In this document: positions 9,990-22,256 of the stretch, piece after piece | Position numbering within the stretch: the first letter of the stretch is position 1 | Layout: each line of letters starts with the position of its first letter | Program-made: the position numbers and the translations under genes | Assembly (NCBI GenBank): GCA_032622095.1 | Contig: CP136064.1 | Coordinates: 8,489,512 to 8,553,511, forward strand | DNA length: 64,000 nucleotides | Direction of reading: 5' to 3' | DNA from: Siphonodentalium dalli | Taxonomy: Eukaryota; Mollusca; Scaphopoda; Gadilida; Siphonodentaliidae | Notes under the pieces: generated by a model | Databases searched by the model: none | What the model was told of the DNA's origin: nothing | The model's input: the letters and a program-made list of their open reading frames with translations, nothing else

Positions 9990-10690
9990 CAACATTAATG
10001 GAAAATTCAAATCAAAATTAGGTTGAAATTGTTCTCGTAGTTTGATTTTCCAACAATTTCTTAGTGACGAATTTGTTTATTTTAGACCAACATTTGCATA
10101 TTTCCCTTCCATTTGCAATATTCTGGACAGAAATGGGCATCAGTTGGCAATTTTCAAAGGGTGAGGGTGAGGTTAAAAATTTCTCCGAATTGGAAAGATT
10201 GAGGCCAGTCTAGATGCTAGGATTGTCAAATTTTCATGTTCAGATTTTCAAAATGTTCTCACATCGGGCCTAACAATCGGCCGACCCGTGTGCTCTGTGC
10301 CCTTGTCAGTAGTTACTTGTTAATTAATTTAAGAAAAAATAAATCGGGGTGTAAATTTGTCTGGCGTTATACCGCTAGATGTTAGGATTGTTTAATCTCA
10401 TACTGCACCGAACCATCATTTTCATCTCCCTGCATGGCCAGTGGCCACAATACTATACTGGTCCATTTAGAATAGGCTACCATCTAGTAGTCTGTGAAGG
10501 AACATTTGGGGAAAAAACAAAGCACCGGGGTGTGCAAATTGAATTACGCAAACCTGTGAGTTTGGTGTGGTTCAATTGGGTGGGGTGCAGTTGGAAATTC
10601 CAAGGTGGAGACCACCCTAACGAAAACCCTCCAGCCAAGTCCCGAGTGCCAAATATCCCAGACTCAAACAGGGGTGCACCTCGCGACTTA
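9990..10690. repeat. Dispersed repeat family G, copy 1
   Basis: It shares long blocks with 40190-41250, including TTGTAGTTTGATT, ACCAATATTTGCATAT, GGCCAGTCTAGATGCTAGGAT and the CCGGGCC/GGCCCGG-type palindromic stretch. The frame at 10379-10708 is part of the repeat, not a gene. Confidence 0.65.
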
Positions 10691-11774
10691 GTTTCTGCTT
10701 GGACATAGGCCTATTTGTTTTCTATCCGATAATATACACTTCACCGGCGGCAATATATTGACCATACTCTGAATGAAAACGCTTCGTGGCGATCACACGG
10801 TAACGTCGTGCTGCAAGAAAGACGATAATTGTGTTGTAGAAATGATACGGAAGACCGATTGTCAAAAAACGCAACATCAAAATACATAGGTCAGGGCTTA
10901 TCGATCAATTGGAGTGTGTTTTCATTTTGTATTTCTCGCATATACCCATGGTTATATATAAACGGGCTACGAGCATCTTACCGATGGTCGCAGAAAGAAC
11001 GGATTTATATTTGTTGACAACTATTTAACATTCCTTTCACACGGCAAGATTAGAGTAGATTTGTTCAGAGACAATTGGCACCCAAATAGAGATGGTTCTA
11101 AAGTTCTGGCATTGAATATAAAATACCCCCAGGAGGAAATGAATGAGATCGCAGTGGACAGATGTGATGATGATACAGTGATGGATCGGCGTACACACTT
11201 TTCAGTGGAACACCGGCAGATGTATCGGGAAATGCGTCCCAAGACATCATATGTGGCGACCAGATCAACCAAGAAAACTAAGATGCATGCATCAGGTCGG
11301 TCGTGAACTATCTACCATAGAATTGTTGTAGCTATCGATTATACATTTTGGAACACCTGTCTGTATGTATGTGTGTATGCATGAATGTATGTGTGTATGT
11401 GTTATAGACTCTAACACTGCTCGACTGATCCGACTCGGATTTGGTATTTAACGTGTCAACTTGACCTCGCTCATAGGCATGTTTCTGGACCTTGACCGAT
11501 CCGACTAAAAATTTGTGTGTAGGACTACTTCGATCCCGGGAGCAATATGGACGGGTCCAATTTCACGTGGGACCATGTTCTCGAACGTGCTGATATAGGC
11601 ATGTTTCTGGACCAATTGAACAATAGTTTGACCAGACGCTGTATATACTGGGTACTGTCCAGATGGAGGCGATCACCAAAAAAAATCCCTAAATAGCCCG
11701 AACGAAGTCGAGTACATCAGCTAGTTTAATATATATTTTGGACATTTGTCTGTCTGTTTGTCTGTTAGCTATGG

Positions 11775-12215
11775 CCGGGAAAACTGCCGGACAGATTTGA
11801 CGAAATTTGATACCTAGGGGAAATTATTTTCAGGGAGTATTTTGGACGGGTCAAATCTTGATCCCGACCTGACTTTGACATTCAAAAAGATCAATTCAAG
11901 GTCAAATCTGGTAAAACGGAAGTATTTCAACGAAATATAATACCTACTGTTACTTTTGTCCCAGGAGTGTTTCGGGTGGGTCAAATCATGTCCCTGACCT
12001 GATCTTGACATTCAAAATTGTCAATTCAAGGTCAAATCGGGTAAAGCCGGGCGGATTTCGACGGGTACTTTTGTCGTGACTTTCCGGGGAGTGTTTTGGA
12101 CGGGTCAAATCGCGACCCGACATGACGTTCACCTTTAAAATGGTCAATTCAAGGTTAAATCGCGCAATTCTCCGAAAATCAGAGGGGAACATCCCGGACG
12201 AAGTAGGGTCCACCA
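11775..12215. repeat. Three tandem units of about 125-130 bp
   Basis: Units begin near 11834, 11964 and 12088, with GGAGTATTTTGGACGGGTC and TCAATTCAAGGTCAAATC in each. A short TGTATG microsatellite lies at 11355-11400. Open frames on the minus strand (11814-12213) repeat with the unit and are not genes. Confidence 0.8.
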
Positions 12216-12379
12216 GCTACTATTATATATTTCTAGATTTAGTTACAAACTAAATACCTGTATATTGTACAAAGAAATGTTTGACAAATATATCTGTATC
12301 AATATTACCATACGGGTCATTAAAATAGATACGACGAAACAAATTTTGAAGGGTGCATGTATCAGGTAAATTTTTATAT

Positions 12380-12990
12380 TTCAAATGATGACAGGAATGC
12401 GGAAAGTTGAAGTACCTACGTAATACTGGCTATCCGAATGAAGAGATATACATGTATATAAAAACCAAAATAGAAGATGACTGCTGGCGACAATGTTTTC
12501 CAAAAAAATTCAAAGCATTCGATAGCTCCCATCTAGTTGTCAACCCGAAGATCAATATAAAGTGTGGTGACTATCAGATGAGGGATATGTCTGTACAGTT
12601 GCTAAACAATTCATTCATGCAAAAGAGGATCAAACAGTAAGATACCAAATTGCTGCCTGTGGTAATGTTTTTTAGCGAAATTCGGGAAAATTAGATTACT
12701 CTCACCCTGGTTATCCAGAAGATCATTGTGGAATCTGGTGACGATCGGACAAGGGGTGTCGTCTGTAGGATCAACCAAATTATTTAGCCATAAAAATAGT
12801 AAAATTCAAGATCACCGCTGGCAGTGATGTCTTCACAAGGACAGCTTGAGAACAAAACATGGCTCACATCTAGCGGTGACCCAAACTATCCACATGAGAA
12901 AAAGTTCTCCAATAAAAGCTGGCTGCAGGGTGCGCCAATTGATTCAAATTCGAAATTTAGCAGGGTGTACTGCTTGTGGCCATGTTTTCC
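12380..12990. repeat. Diverged copies of dispersed repeat family R
   Basis: Three degenerate units carry GGCGACAATGTTTTCC, GATAGCTCCCATCTAGTTG and AAGTGTGGTGACTATC blocks. A related partial unit is at 14400-14530. Nothing is coding. Confidence 0.5.
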
Positions 12991-13106
12991 CCGCAAATTT
13001 GATAGACTGATGGACAAAACCACTGAATCCGTTGAATCAATATACATGTATACATGGATTAATTTATATGCATTGTTATACACAGTACTGGTATATAAAG
13101 GTACTG

Positions 13107-13889
13107 CACTCTTATGACTAATGTGTAGGTTTTCTACACAAAATGTGTAGCCCTGCTACACAATCATTATTCAATTTTGATCTTAAACATATTTGTGTAG
13201 TATATGTGTAGTTTCATATTCGTACACATATTGTGTAACAATTTTTACACATAAATGGGTAAATTTTTACACATTTATACACAACTGTGTGTATAAAATC
13301 AACACATATCCCTTACACATTTTGTGTAGGTTCTTACACACACAGTTCGTAGACAAGAAATGCAAGTTCAGTAGTACGACCTGTGGGTATAGTATTAAAG
13401 ATATATGCAGATTTATATGTTAAAACTTTCATGGCGCATAGTGGGATGTAGTATTTTGTTCTGTACTGTGAGTTTTTGCTTTGAATGAACAAACCAGGGT
13501 CGAGGCGTGATTGCATAATATTAGTATTATTACAACAATCATAACAAGAGTCTAAGCGCAGTAATCACCATGAAAGTTTTAACAAATAAATCCTCATATA
13601 CTATTAATACTGGAATTCCGAACTAACATCCTTGTCTACGATCGCTGTAGATTGTATTCCAAAAAATATACTCAAACAATATGGCCGTCACGTAGCAGAC
13701 TATGAAACTGAAGGCATCGCAATGCGCATGCTCGACGTTCTTACACAATTGCGTGTAACAAAATATACACATTATGTGTAGAACGGCACTGGTCAATGTA
13801 TTTGTATGTAAAACTACACATTGCTATGTCTATTAACCGGGTTTACACATTTGATGTGTAATCGTTTCTACACATTAGTTATAAGAGTG
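13107..13889. mobile_element. Non-autonomous inverted-repeat element rich in TGTGTA/TACACA motifs
   Basis: The ends match as inverted repeats (CACTCTTATGACTAATGTGTAG on the left, with one or two changes on the right). Both sub-terminal regions are packed with TGTGTAG, CTACACA and ACACAT words arranged as short palindromes. The interior (13350-13720) is ordinary AT-rich sequence without a gene. No target duplication is obvious. Confidence 0.7.
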
Positions 13890-14556
13890 TGAAAATAACA
13901 ATATTACTAGTATACACAAAATAAACCATATATCATGGCTATGGGTTCTAATATCCGAATATGACAGCTGAGAACTTGGTGTGAATTGAAGAGTGGTGGT
14001 GTCTCAAGCATATCTAACCCTCCACGTTAGAAACATGCCATTAAATGTCATAAGTATAATCTAGCTTGAGGACAGAAGTTATCCATAAAACCCCCCTTAA
14101 TTCAACCAGGTCCTCGCGCGATGTATGGTCGATCACATGATGATCTAGGGGGTAGAATTGTTGTATAAAAACAGCACTGCATGTAAATATAAAATAAAAT
14201 AGTGCTACATCTTATTACAGATTATTGCCATATATAATCAGTGACTATACATACAGTCTGACAAAATAAAGTTTCAGTGACACTCTATCCGAAGAGGGGA
14301 ATAATTCCATCTGTTACAGTCAATGGAGCAATTATGAATCTGGAAAGGTGAAATTTCTAAGTAATACTAGATATCGACATGACGCGATAACATATAACGT
14401 AAATGCAATATGGCCGCTGGCGACCATTTTTTCCTATAAAATTAAAAAAATATTTGATAGCTCTCATCTGATAGATCAATATCAAGATAAATATGAAGTT
14501 TGGTGATGATCGGATGAGTGAAGTGGACTGTGCTAAACGGTTTAGTAATGCTTAAA
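13890..14556. other. Noncoding stretch with a weak family R remnant
   Basis: I see no gene or strong repeat apart from the degenerate family R unit at 14400-14530. Confidence 0.5.
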
Positions 14557-14838
14557 AAGATTCTTACCTTAATATTTTTATGTTCACTTTATAAACTTCA
14601 CTGAGTCATCTTTGTCATGTATTGAGTTTGATATCTTTTGTTAACAGTTTATAAATCATGTATGTCTCATGTTTGTTATTTTAATTTATGTGTTTATTAT
14701 CATTAAATAAAGTTGCATTCCTTAATAAGATTCTTACCTCAATGTTTTATGTTCACTTTATAAACTCCACTGAGTCATCTTTGAATTTGATATCTTTTGT
14801 TAACAGTTTATAAATTATGTATGTCTCGTGTTCGTTAT
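14557..14838 (+). repeat. Direct repeat of about 120 bp, two copies 170 bp apart
   Basis: Copies at 14557-14684 and 14727-14838 share AAGATTCTTACCTYAAT, TCACTTTATAAACT and GTTAACAGTTTATAAAT. The second has a short deletion. Confidence 0.8.
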
Positions 14839-16100
14839 TATATTATATACACTTTATAGTGTGTTTCAGAACGAAACAAAAATGAATAAAATCAACAAAT
14901 TTGCAAATTTAAAAACAATTCAAACGTTGTTGTATTCCATGTCCCAGCCCGGACATATACACCAAATTTCAATAATATTCATTGAGAAACAACGGACCAA
15001 ACGCCATATAACACCCCGTATACATCTTTTATTCCGAGTTGGCCTTTTATTCCGAGTTGGCACGCGTCGATTGGGGCGAGTTAGCCCTGGGGCGAGTACG
15101 CCGATTCCGGCACCTTTTCTATTTGCAGCAGGTATACGTTTACGCTGGTTTACGCGTAATTTAATTTACAAAGTTCCCCAATTGGTATCGTAAATAGAGC
15201 GACCTTATTTGACAGAGAATGCCTCTGTTATTGATTATAAAGTTGCTATACATTAAAAACGACAAATTCACATGCTCGTTCAAGCGCAGTAGTCTATTTT
15301 CCCCATGTTAAAGGACATCCACAAATACTAAATAACGCTAACCTACTGCCGAATGTTTTACACGACAACTGTTAACATATTTGGGCTGAATTCATCTGAC
15401 GCGGTATTATTCCTCAAAATAAACAACAAAACCATCGTTACTTGGAAATGTAGTTTGGGCTAACATTTACATAAATCCTCCACATCATTATTCCGACACA
15501 CACGTCAGATAAAAAGCAGCCATGAAGTAAACGGCCAAATTGGCCGAAATGAGCGAGACACGGGTACTGGTAATGAGATGGGACTTGCCTTCGGACATCG
15601 GAATATCAATTCCTATCGACACGAGAATGTTCGTCAGAATGAAGAACAGTGTTTTCAAAGTGTTAGAACAGATGTGCTATCTTTTTGTTCACAGCAACTA
15701 GCACAAATTCTGAAATACATTAATAACCAACATAAACCTCAGTAGGTAATTTTTTTAAATACATGTATATGCATATATCATATATCTAGATTGTTTTATT
15801 TATTTATAATATTACCTTACTAACAAATCAATTGCGTAGCAGTATAGTCGCATAAATCTATTATGCGTGGTAACACGATTTATAATATAAGTTTATGATT
15901 CGTTTACGATAATAATTGCGCGGCTATATATTGGTCCAATTATATACGCAAAATGGTAAAATTGTTTTGTTGAAACAGCGTCTGGATACTTAAAATTAAC
16001 GAGGTAGACTAGAGTGTTGAAACGATGGTCTAAAGAGTTTAAAGATATATACAATGTGACTGGAATATATGCCTATTTCAATTTTGACGTTCATATCTAG
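14839..16100. other. Stretch upstream of LINE1 with one possible ORF remnant
   Basis: An open frame without a good ATG spans about 15466-15743 and ends in TAG. It is polar and Gln/Asn-rich, and could be the tail of a LINE ORF1, but I cannot identify a domain. The rest is AT-rich noncoding sequence. Confidence 0.25.
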
Positions 16101-16150
16101 ACTATTCCCGACAGTCCTTTTCGAATATCTTTACCTATATATATACACAT

Positions 16151-16788
16151 ATGAGCTCTCTTTCGCAAAACCATAGCCGTCGGCGGAAAATTGCATATAC
16201 TGCCTGGAATGCGCAAGGCTTTGTGAATAAAATTACCGATGAAGATTGCCGAAAGCATTTAGAAATATATGATTTTATAACGATATCAGAAACCTGGCAC
16301 CACTCTGTGGATGATATAGAAATGCCAGGGTACTGCTGCTTTGATCTTAGTAGAGGGTCAAATAGTACAATCAGAGGAGGAATTGCCTTTTATTGTAAGA
16401 ATAAGTATAAGTCTTTTGTAATTAGAGTCTTGAAATTAAATCAATACGCAATATGGGTTGAATTTTGTGGCAGTATCTTCAATATGCAATCGAATGTAGT
16501 ATTTATATCCATATATATTCCTCCTGCGAACTCGACTTTCTGGGCTCATAGTAGCAATTACGATTCCGTGTACGACAGCATTGAAACACTTTTAAAAGAT
16601 TGTAAGTCGGACGACTTTGTTATCTTGGGAGGGGATTTTAACTCGAGAACAGCAAAACGGCCGGATTATGTTACAGACGATTGCGATAGGTATGGCCCCC
16701 TTCCCAATACGTATAAAGTTGATGAAATCGCTGCACGAGAAAGTTTAGATGATAAAGTAAACCATTTTGGGCGACAACTCCTCTCATT
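16151..16788 (+). pseudogene. LINE1 AP endonuclease, N-terminal two thirds
   Basis: This is the exonuclease-endonuclease-phosphatase fold that nicks target DNA for target-primed reverse transcription. From the ATG at 16151, Asn20 in AWNAQG, Glu47 in ISETW, and Asp162 and Asn164 in LGGDFNSR are present, with IYIPP at 121-125. The domain is cut in the sequence reading GRQLLSL at about 16788. The missing C-terminal part, with its SDH motif, resumes at 20374. The 24 residues behind the break are insertion DNA, so the natural frame end at 16813 is not the protein end. The piece itself shows no frameshift. Confidence 0.85.
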
Positions 16789-16846
16789 ATTACGCCACAT
16801 GTGGTGTATCTAGCTTCTGAGATTTTGATATTGTGTGGTGGACAGG

Positions 16847-17325
16847 GCGAATGTATTCTTGGAGATTTTTTGTACCTTACTCAATCGTACCGATAGAATC
16901 ACGTAGATGCCGAAATTGTAAAGTTAACGCCACCGGTGTATAATATGTTTTTGAAAATATGATAAATCGTATCGATAGTCAGGACGGGCTGAAATTGCAA
17001 ACTTAAAGTCACCGGTGTAATAATATGTTGTTGAAAATATAAATAATTTGATAGACTGAAAATAATATATAACCCATTGGGAGCCCCTACTGTATTCTTG
17101 GACATTTTGTTTTGTACCATTACTCAATCGTACCGATAGAATCACGTAGATGCCGAAATTGTAAAGTTAACGCCACCGGTGTATAATATGTTTATGAAAA
17201 TATGATAAATCGTATCGATAGAGTCAGGATAGGCTGAAATTGTAAACTTAAAGTCACTTGTTGTTGAAAATATAAATAATTTGATAGACTGAAAATAATG
17301 TGTAACCCATTGCGAACCCCCCTGG
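16847..17325 (+). repeat. 243-bp tandem duplication
   Basis: Two copies each carry ACTCAATCGTACCGATAG, TTAACGCCACCGGTGTATAA and ATAATTTGATAGACTG. The second copy has small deletions. The mirrored minus-strand frames are by-products. Confidence 0.85.
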
Positions 17326-17616
17326 TGTAGTGAAGTGAATTGTGGGTAGTTTAATTGTGTTTCTCCTCCATTTTTATTTTCTGGAATTATCACCAAGATT
17401 TCTCCACTCGATTCTCTTAAACTACACCCGAATCGGTCAAATTCTTTTGATAATTCTATCTCAATACATCTTAGCTACTATTCGGATCTGCTGTCCCGGT
17501 CTAAAAAGGGATAGTTTGACCAAAACGCTATTGACAAAACTTTGTTTACAAATTGAGCGCAGTAGCTCGATCATCGATCACCCGTCCACGCTGCAAATTT
17601 ATTATCGAAAACAAAT

Positions 17617-17948
17617 TCAATTTCTTCCATCTAAAACATAATTTCGCGCTGGACTCTGTCATTTTAGGAATATATATGTATCCCACGCACATACACCAAG
17701 TCTCAGCTTAAAATTTTGAAAAATGACAGTTTTATCGACATAAATCGATTTTAATGGCAAATGCCATGTTAAATTTTATCATTGAAAAAAATTCATTTCT
17801 TCCATCTAAAACATAATTACGTGCTGTACTCTGTCATTTTAGGAATATATAACTATCCCACGCACAAACACCAAGTCTCAGCTTAAAATTTTGAAAAATG
17901 ACAGTTTTATCGACATAAATCGATTTTAATGGCAAATGCCATGTTAAA
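17617..17948 (+). repeat. Tandem duplication of about 172 bp
   Basis: Copies at about 17617-17775 and 17788-17948 share TTCTTCCATCTAAAACATAA, CACCAAGTCTCAGC and CGACATAAATCGATTTTAA with few changes. Confidence 0.85.
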
Positions 17949-18039
17949 TAAATTTTAGGGCCCTGCAAATATTTTCTGAGCTGTTCCATATTGGGCACTA
18001 GAGTCCATATTTGACCGGTTACACCTGATAATTGTGCGA

Positions 18040-18740
18040 CAGTACAGTCGCGTTACTTTATACATCAACATTGGTCATTATCACCCGACAAATTTATTTT
18101 GGTCTATCGTATCAACCCCTATTTTCTCCCGCGTAGCCTGACTAAGTGTCAACATTGGTCTTTATCGCTCCACTAATTTGTATCGTTTCATCGGTATGAA
18201 TTCCATATCCAATTATCCACATAGGTATAACCAAACCAACCTCTAATCCCGGTCCAATTTATTTATTTCTTTCATCGGAAAAGTCACGTTACTTAATATT
18301 TTATCGCGTGATACTTGTACTTATATGTCTATGGTATTACTATAGTATAGCGTATACGTATATCAATTGCTATTCCTTTCTATATAATCCTGGTGCCATC
18401 TATAGACATAGAGATAATTTCAGACCCCCCCCCCCCAATTTTATATCATTGCTGCTTTAGTACAGTCGTGAAACATTACATGGCAACATCGTTCCACTAA
18501 TTTATGTCAGTTCATCGGTACAAACCCCTTTTTCTCCGAGTCCATATAACCAACCCAACATCTTATAGAAGTCCATAAATGACCATTCTGGCACTATATA
18601 GAGATGACTAAGATTCTGACACCCCCTATTTTATAGCCTTGTTGCATTGTTCAGTAGAGTTGAGATCCATAATATGTCAACATTGGTTATTATCGCTCTA
18701 TAAATTTATATCGGTTCAACCCTTAGTTCCCTGTATCGCC
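18040..18740 (+). repeat. Diverged tandem units inside the Helitron-like segment
   Basis: At least four degenerate units contain CAACATTGGTNNTTATCGCTC and a TTTCTCC or CCCTATTTTCTCC block. A C9-10 run sits at 18426-18436. Confidence 0.55.
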
Positions 18741-19026
18741 CACCCTCCCTGAATTTATTTTTTCATTTGTATTATAGTCTCGTTACGTACACATTTTATC
18801 TCTTGTAACTTTTTCTTCAATGCGTCGAGTTCCGCTGCAGAGAATACAAAACTGACAACATTTTGAAATGTTAGCAGGCTTCAAACTCATCTTATCCAAG
18901 AAAAACTCTGGTTACATAAGAAATTTGTGTATATGGTGTACGCGCATTTGTTGCGTTAAAAACCAAAGGTCCCAAGTCAAGGTCCAAATCCCCAACACAC
19001 TGTTGTGAGGTTTAACTCCATCTACA

Positions 19027-19159
19027 TACAGTAATGTCCAAAGTAATTGATCACTTAACCACAGCAAAATTATGGGTATTTTTTCATGATTTTAAATCCT
19101 GAAAAATTACCCATAATTATGCTGTGGTTAAGTGGTCAATTACTCTGGGCATTACTGTA
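19027..19159. mobile_element. 133-bp palindromic MITE, copy 1
   Basis: This is an almost perfect inverted repeat from end to end, starting TACAGTAATGTCCAAAGTAA and ending in its complement. TA at each border suggests TA target duplications as in Tc1/mariner-type MITEs. It forms one long hairpin. Confidence 0.85.
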
Positions 19160-19201
19160 ACCAATATAAGGATTTGAGGTTTAATGATAACTCAATCCTC
19201 A

Positions 19202-19334
19202 TACAGTAATGTTCAAAGTAATTGACCACTTAACCAGAGCAGAATTATTTGTAATTTTTCAGGATTTTAAATCCTGAAAAATTACCAATAAGTCTGATGG
19301 GGTTAAGTGGTCAATTACTTTGGGCATTACTGTA
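19202..19334. mobile_element. 133-bp palindromic MITE, copy 2
   Basis: Same length and termini as the copy at 19027, about 90 percent alike by eye. The intervening segment (AACCAATATAAGGATTTGAGG) is repeated after this copy, so a unit of about 175 bp containing the MITE was duplicated in tandem after insertion. Confidence 0.85.
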
Positions 19335-20340
19335 ACCAATATAAGGATATGAGGTTTAATGAGAACTCCATCCACATAACTAATAAATATGTGTGAAAAT
19401 TAAAACAAAACAAAATAAATTCCATCATGGCGTCCAATATGGACTGCCTAATTCTGCTCCAAAACATGTATATTGAATATATGGATGTTTATTGGGGGAA
19501 ACCGATTATTTCAATGATATTTTCATAAACTGGGATCCAAAACCCGACTTACGGGATCGTGCTTCGCGCGCGACTGCATCTTAAGCATATGTGCATATTT
19601 AATAAGCCAACAATTGGAATCCCAACAGAAGATTGGCGTGGATCCCTTGTGCGATCTGTCCATCGAAAACTATTTAGACATCTCAAGACACGTAAGACCC
19701 AATAACTTAATATACAGAATAGATACATCTATTGCCTGAGTGACTAATATTTATATTTGTTATTTTGTTACAATGAGGTCAAATAGTTGCGAAGCCAGCA
19801 CCACAATTCTTTCCCTCCATAGTAAATCTTAAAAGAACTTCTAAAGAATTATTAATATACCTTATATTTGGTATGGAGCGTCCTTGGTTTACTGGAGTTC
19901 AGATTTGTTAACATCACGTCACCAAGTTAATTACTTGCGAAGCCACAGCCATAACTATTTCCCTCCATAGTAATTCTCAAAACAACTTCTTAAGAACAAT
20001 TGACCAGGTCAGTCGCGCAATTATTGGAAGAGCAACGGTCAATCATTTTTTAAAAACCAAATGTTAAATTTAAATTATTGCTTTATTTAACCAAAAAAAA
20101 ATTATTAAATGACAAAATTAACTTCTACTACTTGCTAAATTTTATCTTTTAATTATTTCATTTAAATTTTAGTATTTACAGTATACTAAGTCCAAGTCTT
20201 TATAATCTGTTGAGTGACCCCACAGTCGTTTACTTGCTTTGTTAGTAATAATTTGAAGGATTACTTGTTTAAACGCAATTGTTATCAAAATATTTTATGT
20301 ATTTTTTATAATTTCTATTTATATGTAATACTACAATCTT
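19335..20340. other. Rest of the Helitron-like segment
   Basis: Noncoding. It contains two diverged direct copies of a block with GCGAAGCCA...TTTCCCTCCATAGTAA at about 19786 and 19938. No gene is seen. Confidence 0.5.
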
Positions 20341-20373
20341 GGTGGCGTTACCATTTCTGACTATGGTTTTCTT

Positions 20374-20956
20374 GTGTAAGGCTGCGTCACTGCGTATACT
20401 CAATGGAAGAACACCCGGCGATTCTTTTGGGAACTTTACGAGTTGTCAATATAATGGGTGTAGTGTAGTCGATTATATTATAGTGTCAGAGAAATATCTA
20501 TCGGACGTGTCCTATTTCTGTGTGAAAAATCCAAATGAATTTTCAGATCACAGCCAACTTGCTGTTCACTTAGAATATTTTCAAGAGAGTAGTAATTGCG
20601 ATAATATGTTTATATATGAATATACTGTACCGAAATATTCATTGAAATGGATTAAAGATAGTGCAAACAAGGCAATAATGACTGTTAACAGCAAATGTTT
20701 CCAAGACGAATTATCGAGGTTAAGAGTATCGCGTTATGAAGAAACCGCAAATGACTCAGAAAAAGCTGTAACTGACTTTACGGAACTTCTTAAAAGACTG
20801 AATAAGTCGGCATCCAAAACTGTAAAGAATGGTAAAATTAAGCAATATAAAAAACGTAGGTGGTTTAATGATAAGTGTAAAACGCTAAAATGCATAATGC
20901 AAAAAGCTGTGCGCGAAATGAGAGAGCAGCCGCTGAACAAAGTTAAGGGAAACTAA
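20374..20956 (+). pseudogene. LINE1 endonuclease C-terminus and linker
   Basis: The frame continues the endonuclease from 16788: CKAASLRILNGR, then VDYIIVS and FSDHSQL, where Asp and His of the SDH motif complete the active site. About 110 residues of basic linker follow, typical of the endonuclease-RT spacer. The upstream codons of this frame (20339-20373) belong to the inserted element. The frame ends in a stop at 20954-20956, and homologous sequence continues in another frame, so at least one frameshift is present. Confidence 0.8.
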
Positions 20957-21450
20957 ATATAGAGCTAAATTATTCCGACACAAATTTGCAATAGAACTTG
21001 AAAACATGGAAACGTCAGATCCGAGTGAATACTGGAAGTTTATTTAAAAAATGAGAAATGATAGTAGGAAAGATAACGACGACTTGATCCAGACATTACT
21101 GTTAAATTCTTTAATGATTTATATTGCAACAGCGCTCATCGGGATAAAGATACTTTTATATGTAAAACAGACAAACCTAAGATCATTTGCGATCTCAATA
21201 ATGATGAAATTTCGACCCTGGAAGTAATAGCCGTTCTGAAGAGTTTGAAAAATAATAAACCTCCAGGCAGTGACGGGCTGCGGAATGAACTATTGAAAGC
21301 AGTCGGACCGATTATGGCACAAGATTTAACAAAGTTGTTTAATTTGGTTCTGAACTCTTCATATTATCCTACATGTTGGAGCGAGTCCACACTGACACCT
21401 ATCTATAAAAAAGGTGATCGTCACGATCCAAACAATTATAGAGCTATTAG
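20957..21450 (+). pseudogene. LINE1 reverse transcriptase N-terminal region, frameshifted
   Basis: This is decayed linker sequence followed by a recognisable RT start at 21230-21450: KNNKPPGSDG, then a Trp-containing stretch, LTPIYKKGDR and NNYRAI. Several frame changes and at least one in-frame stop lie in 20957-21200. The RT is cut directly after NYRAI by the 22-kb insertion. The next RT block (SSSISKIFNK) is found at 43636. Confidence 0.8.
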
Positions 21451-22010
21451 TGGAGCAGCAGATACCGGAAAAACATCGGTCCAACCATGTCGGAGAGTAA
21501 CAAACTGAAACACATATCAAAATGTTCGTCTCGATTGAGCGGATAGCATGCCGATGTTGCCTTTTTGTGAGATGTTGTACGATTGTTTATTTTTTTTGGT
21601 AAAACAGGCTTTTTCATAACAAAAAAGTGGAAAATGGAATCCAGCTGCCTGAATTATATTTCTCTCCATTTCTGGTTGGGAACTTATTTAAACAACAAAC
21701 GGTGATCATGTTCACCGATTGTAATATAAATCTCAGGTATGTCATAGTTTTAGGGTTGGTTTTTGGGGTAAAAATCACCTTTTTGGTGAAAAATTAGAGA
21801 AATCTGGAATCCATCACAATAATATATTTATAATCAATGCATATACTTTTATATAATTTTCCAGTTTTATCGAGTAATAATTTAAGTCTTGGATGTAATT
21901 AATAAATATAGAAAAGATTCGGTGGAATTAAGCAGGTTACCAGGGTAAAACATTGTCTATTAATAAAATGAGTGAAAACTGGAATCCTGCTATCTAAATA
22001 ACACTCCATG
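21451..22010 (+). repeat. Left terminal inverted repeat of the 22-kb segment
   Basis: One unit, inverse to 43060-43623. It includes GGTAAAACAGGCTTTTTC and a GGTTACCAGGGTAAAA block near 21937. Confidence 0.8.
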
Positions 22011-22256
22011 CTGTGGTGCAGTGTAATACATGGAGGGGTCTTATTATTCGAATTAATTCATGCCGCCAACCACAAACACGTATTACATTTCAAAATGTAC
22101 GGATGGATATATAGAATATGAAAAATGACTAGCCAGAAATGAAATTATATGCAAGCTTACAATTTGGTGGCAAAACATCTTTTTTGAATTTATTGTCAGT
22201 GAAAGATTCGCACCAAACTTACAAATAATAATCTCCATGATATCAGGAGTTTAATT

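Larger units (their letters stand above)
8884..10992. repeat. Pair of inverted repeats about 62 bp long, 2.1 kb apart
   Basis: 8884-8945 matches 10930-10992 in inverse orientation around AACCATGNGTATATG and GCCCGTTTATATATAACC. They may bound a foldback element that contains the repeat at 9990-10690. No target duplication is visible. Confidence 0.5.
16789..20373. mobile_element. 3.58-kb insertion in the LINE1 endonuclease, Helitron-like non-autonomous element
   Basis: The limits come from the interrupted endonuclease frame and are good to a few bases. The left end begins near TTACGCCAC. The right end has the inverse GTGGCGTTA at 20343-20350, then a small stem ACCAT/ATGGT and a T-rich terminus. 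An inverted repeat at the very 5' end that pairs with one set inward from the 3' end, followed by a hairpin, is the layout described for Helentron/Helitron2-type elements. No target duplication is evident. There is no Rep-helicase gene, and the interior is tandem repeats and two MITEs. That it is an insertion is firm; its class is tentative. Confidence 0.6.

Noticed and set aside
10379-10708. 109-residue gene
   Set aside because: It coincides with dispersed repeat family G, and the second copy at 40-41 kb does not keep the frame open.
16789-20373. Canonical Helitron (5' TC, 3' CTRR)
   Set aside because: The 3' end reads TTCTTG, not CTRR, and the inverted ends fit Helentron-type elements better.
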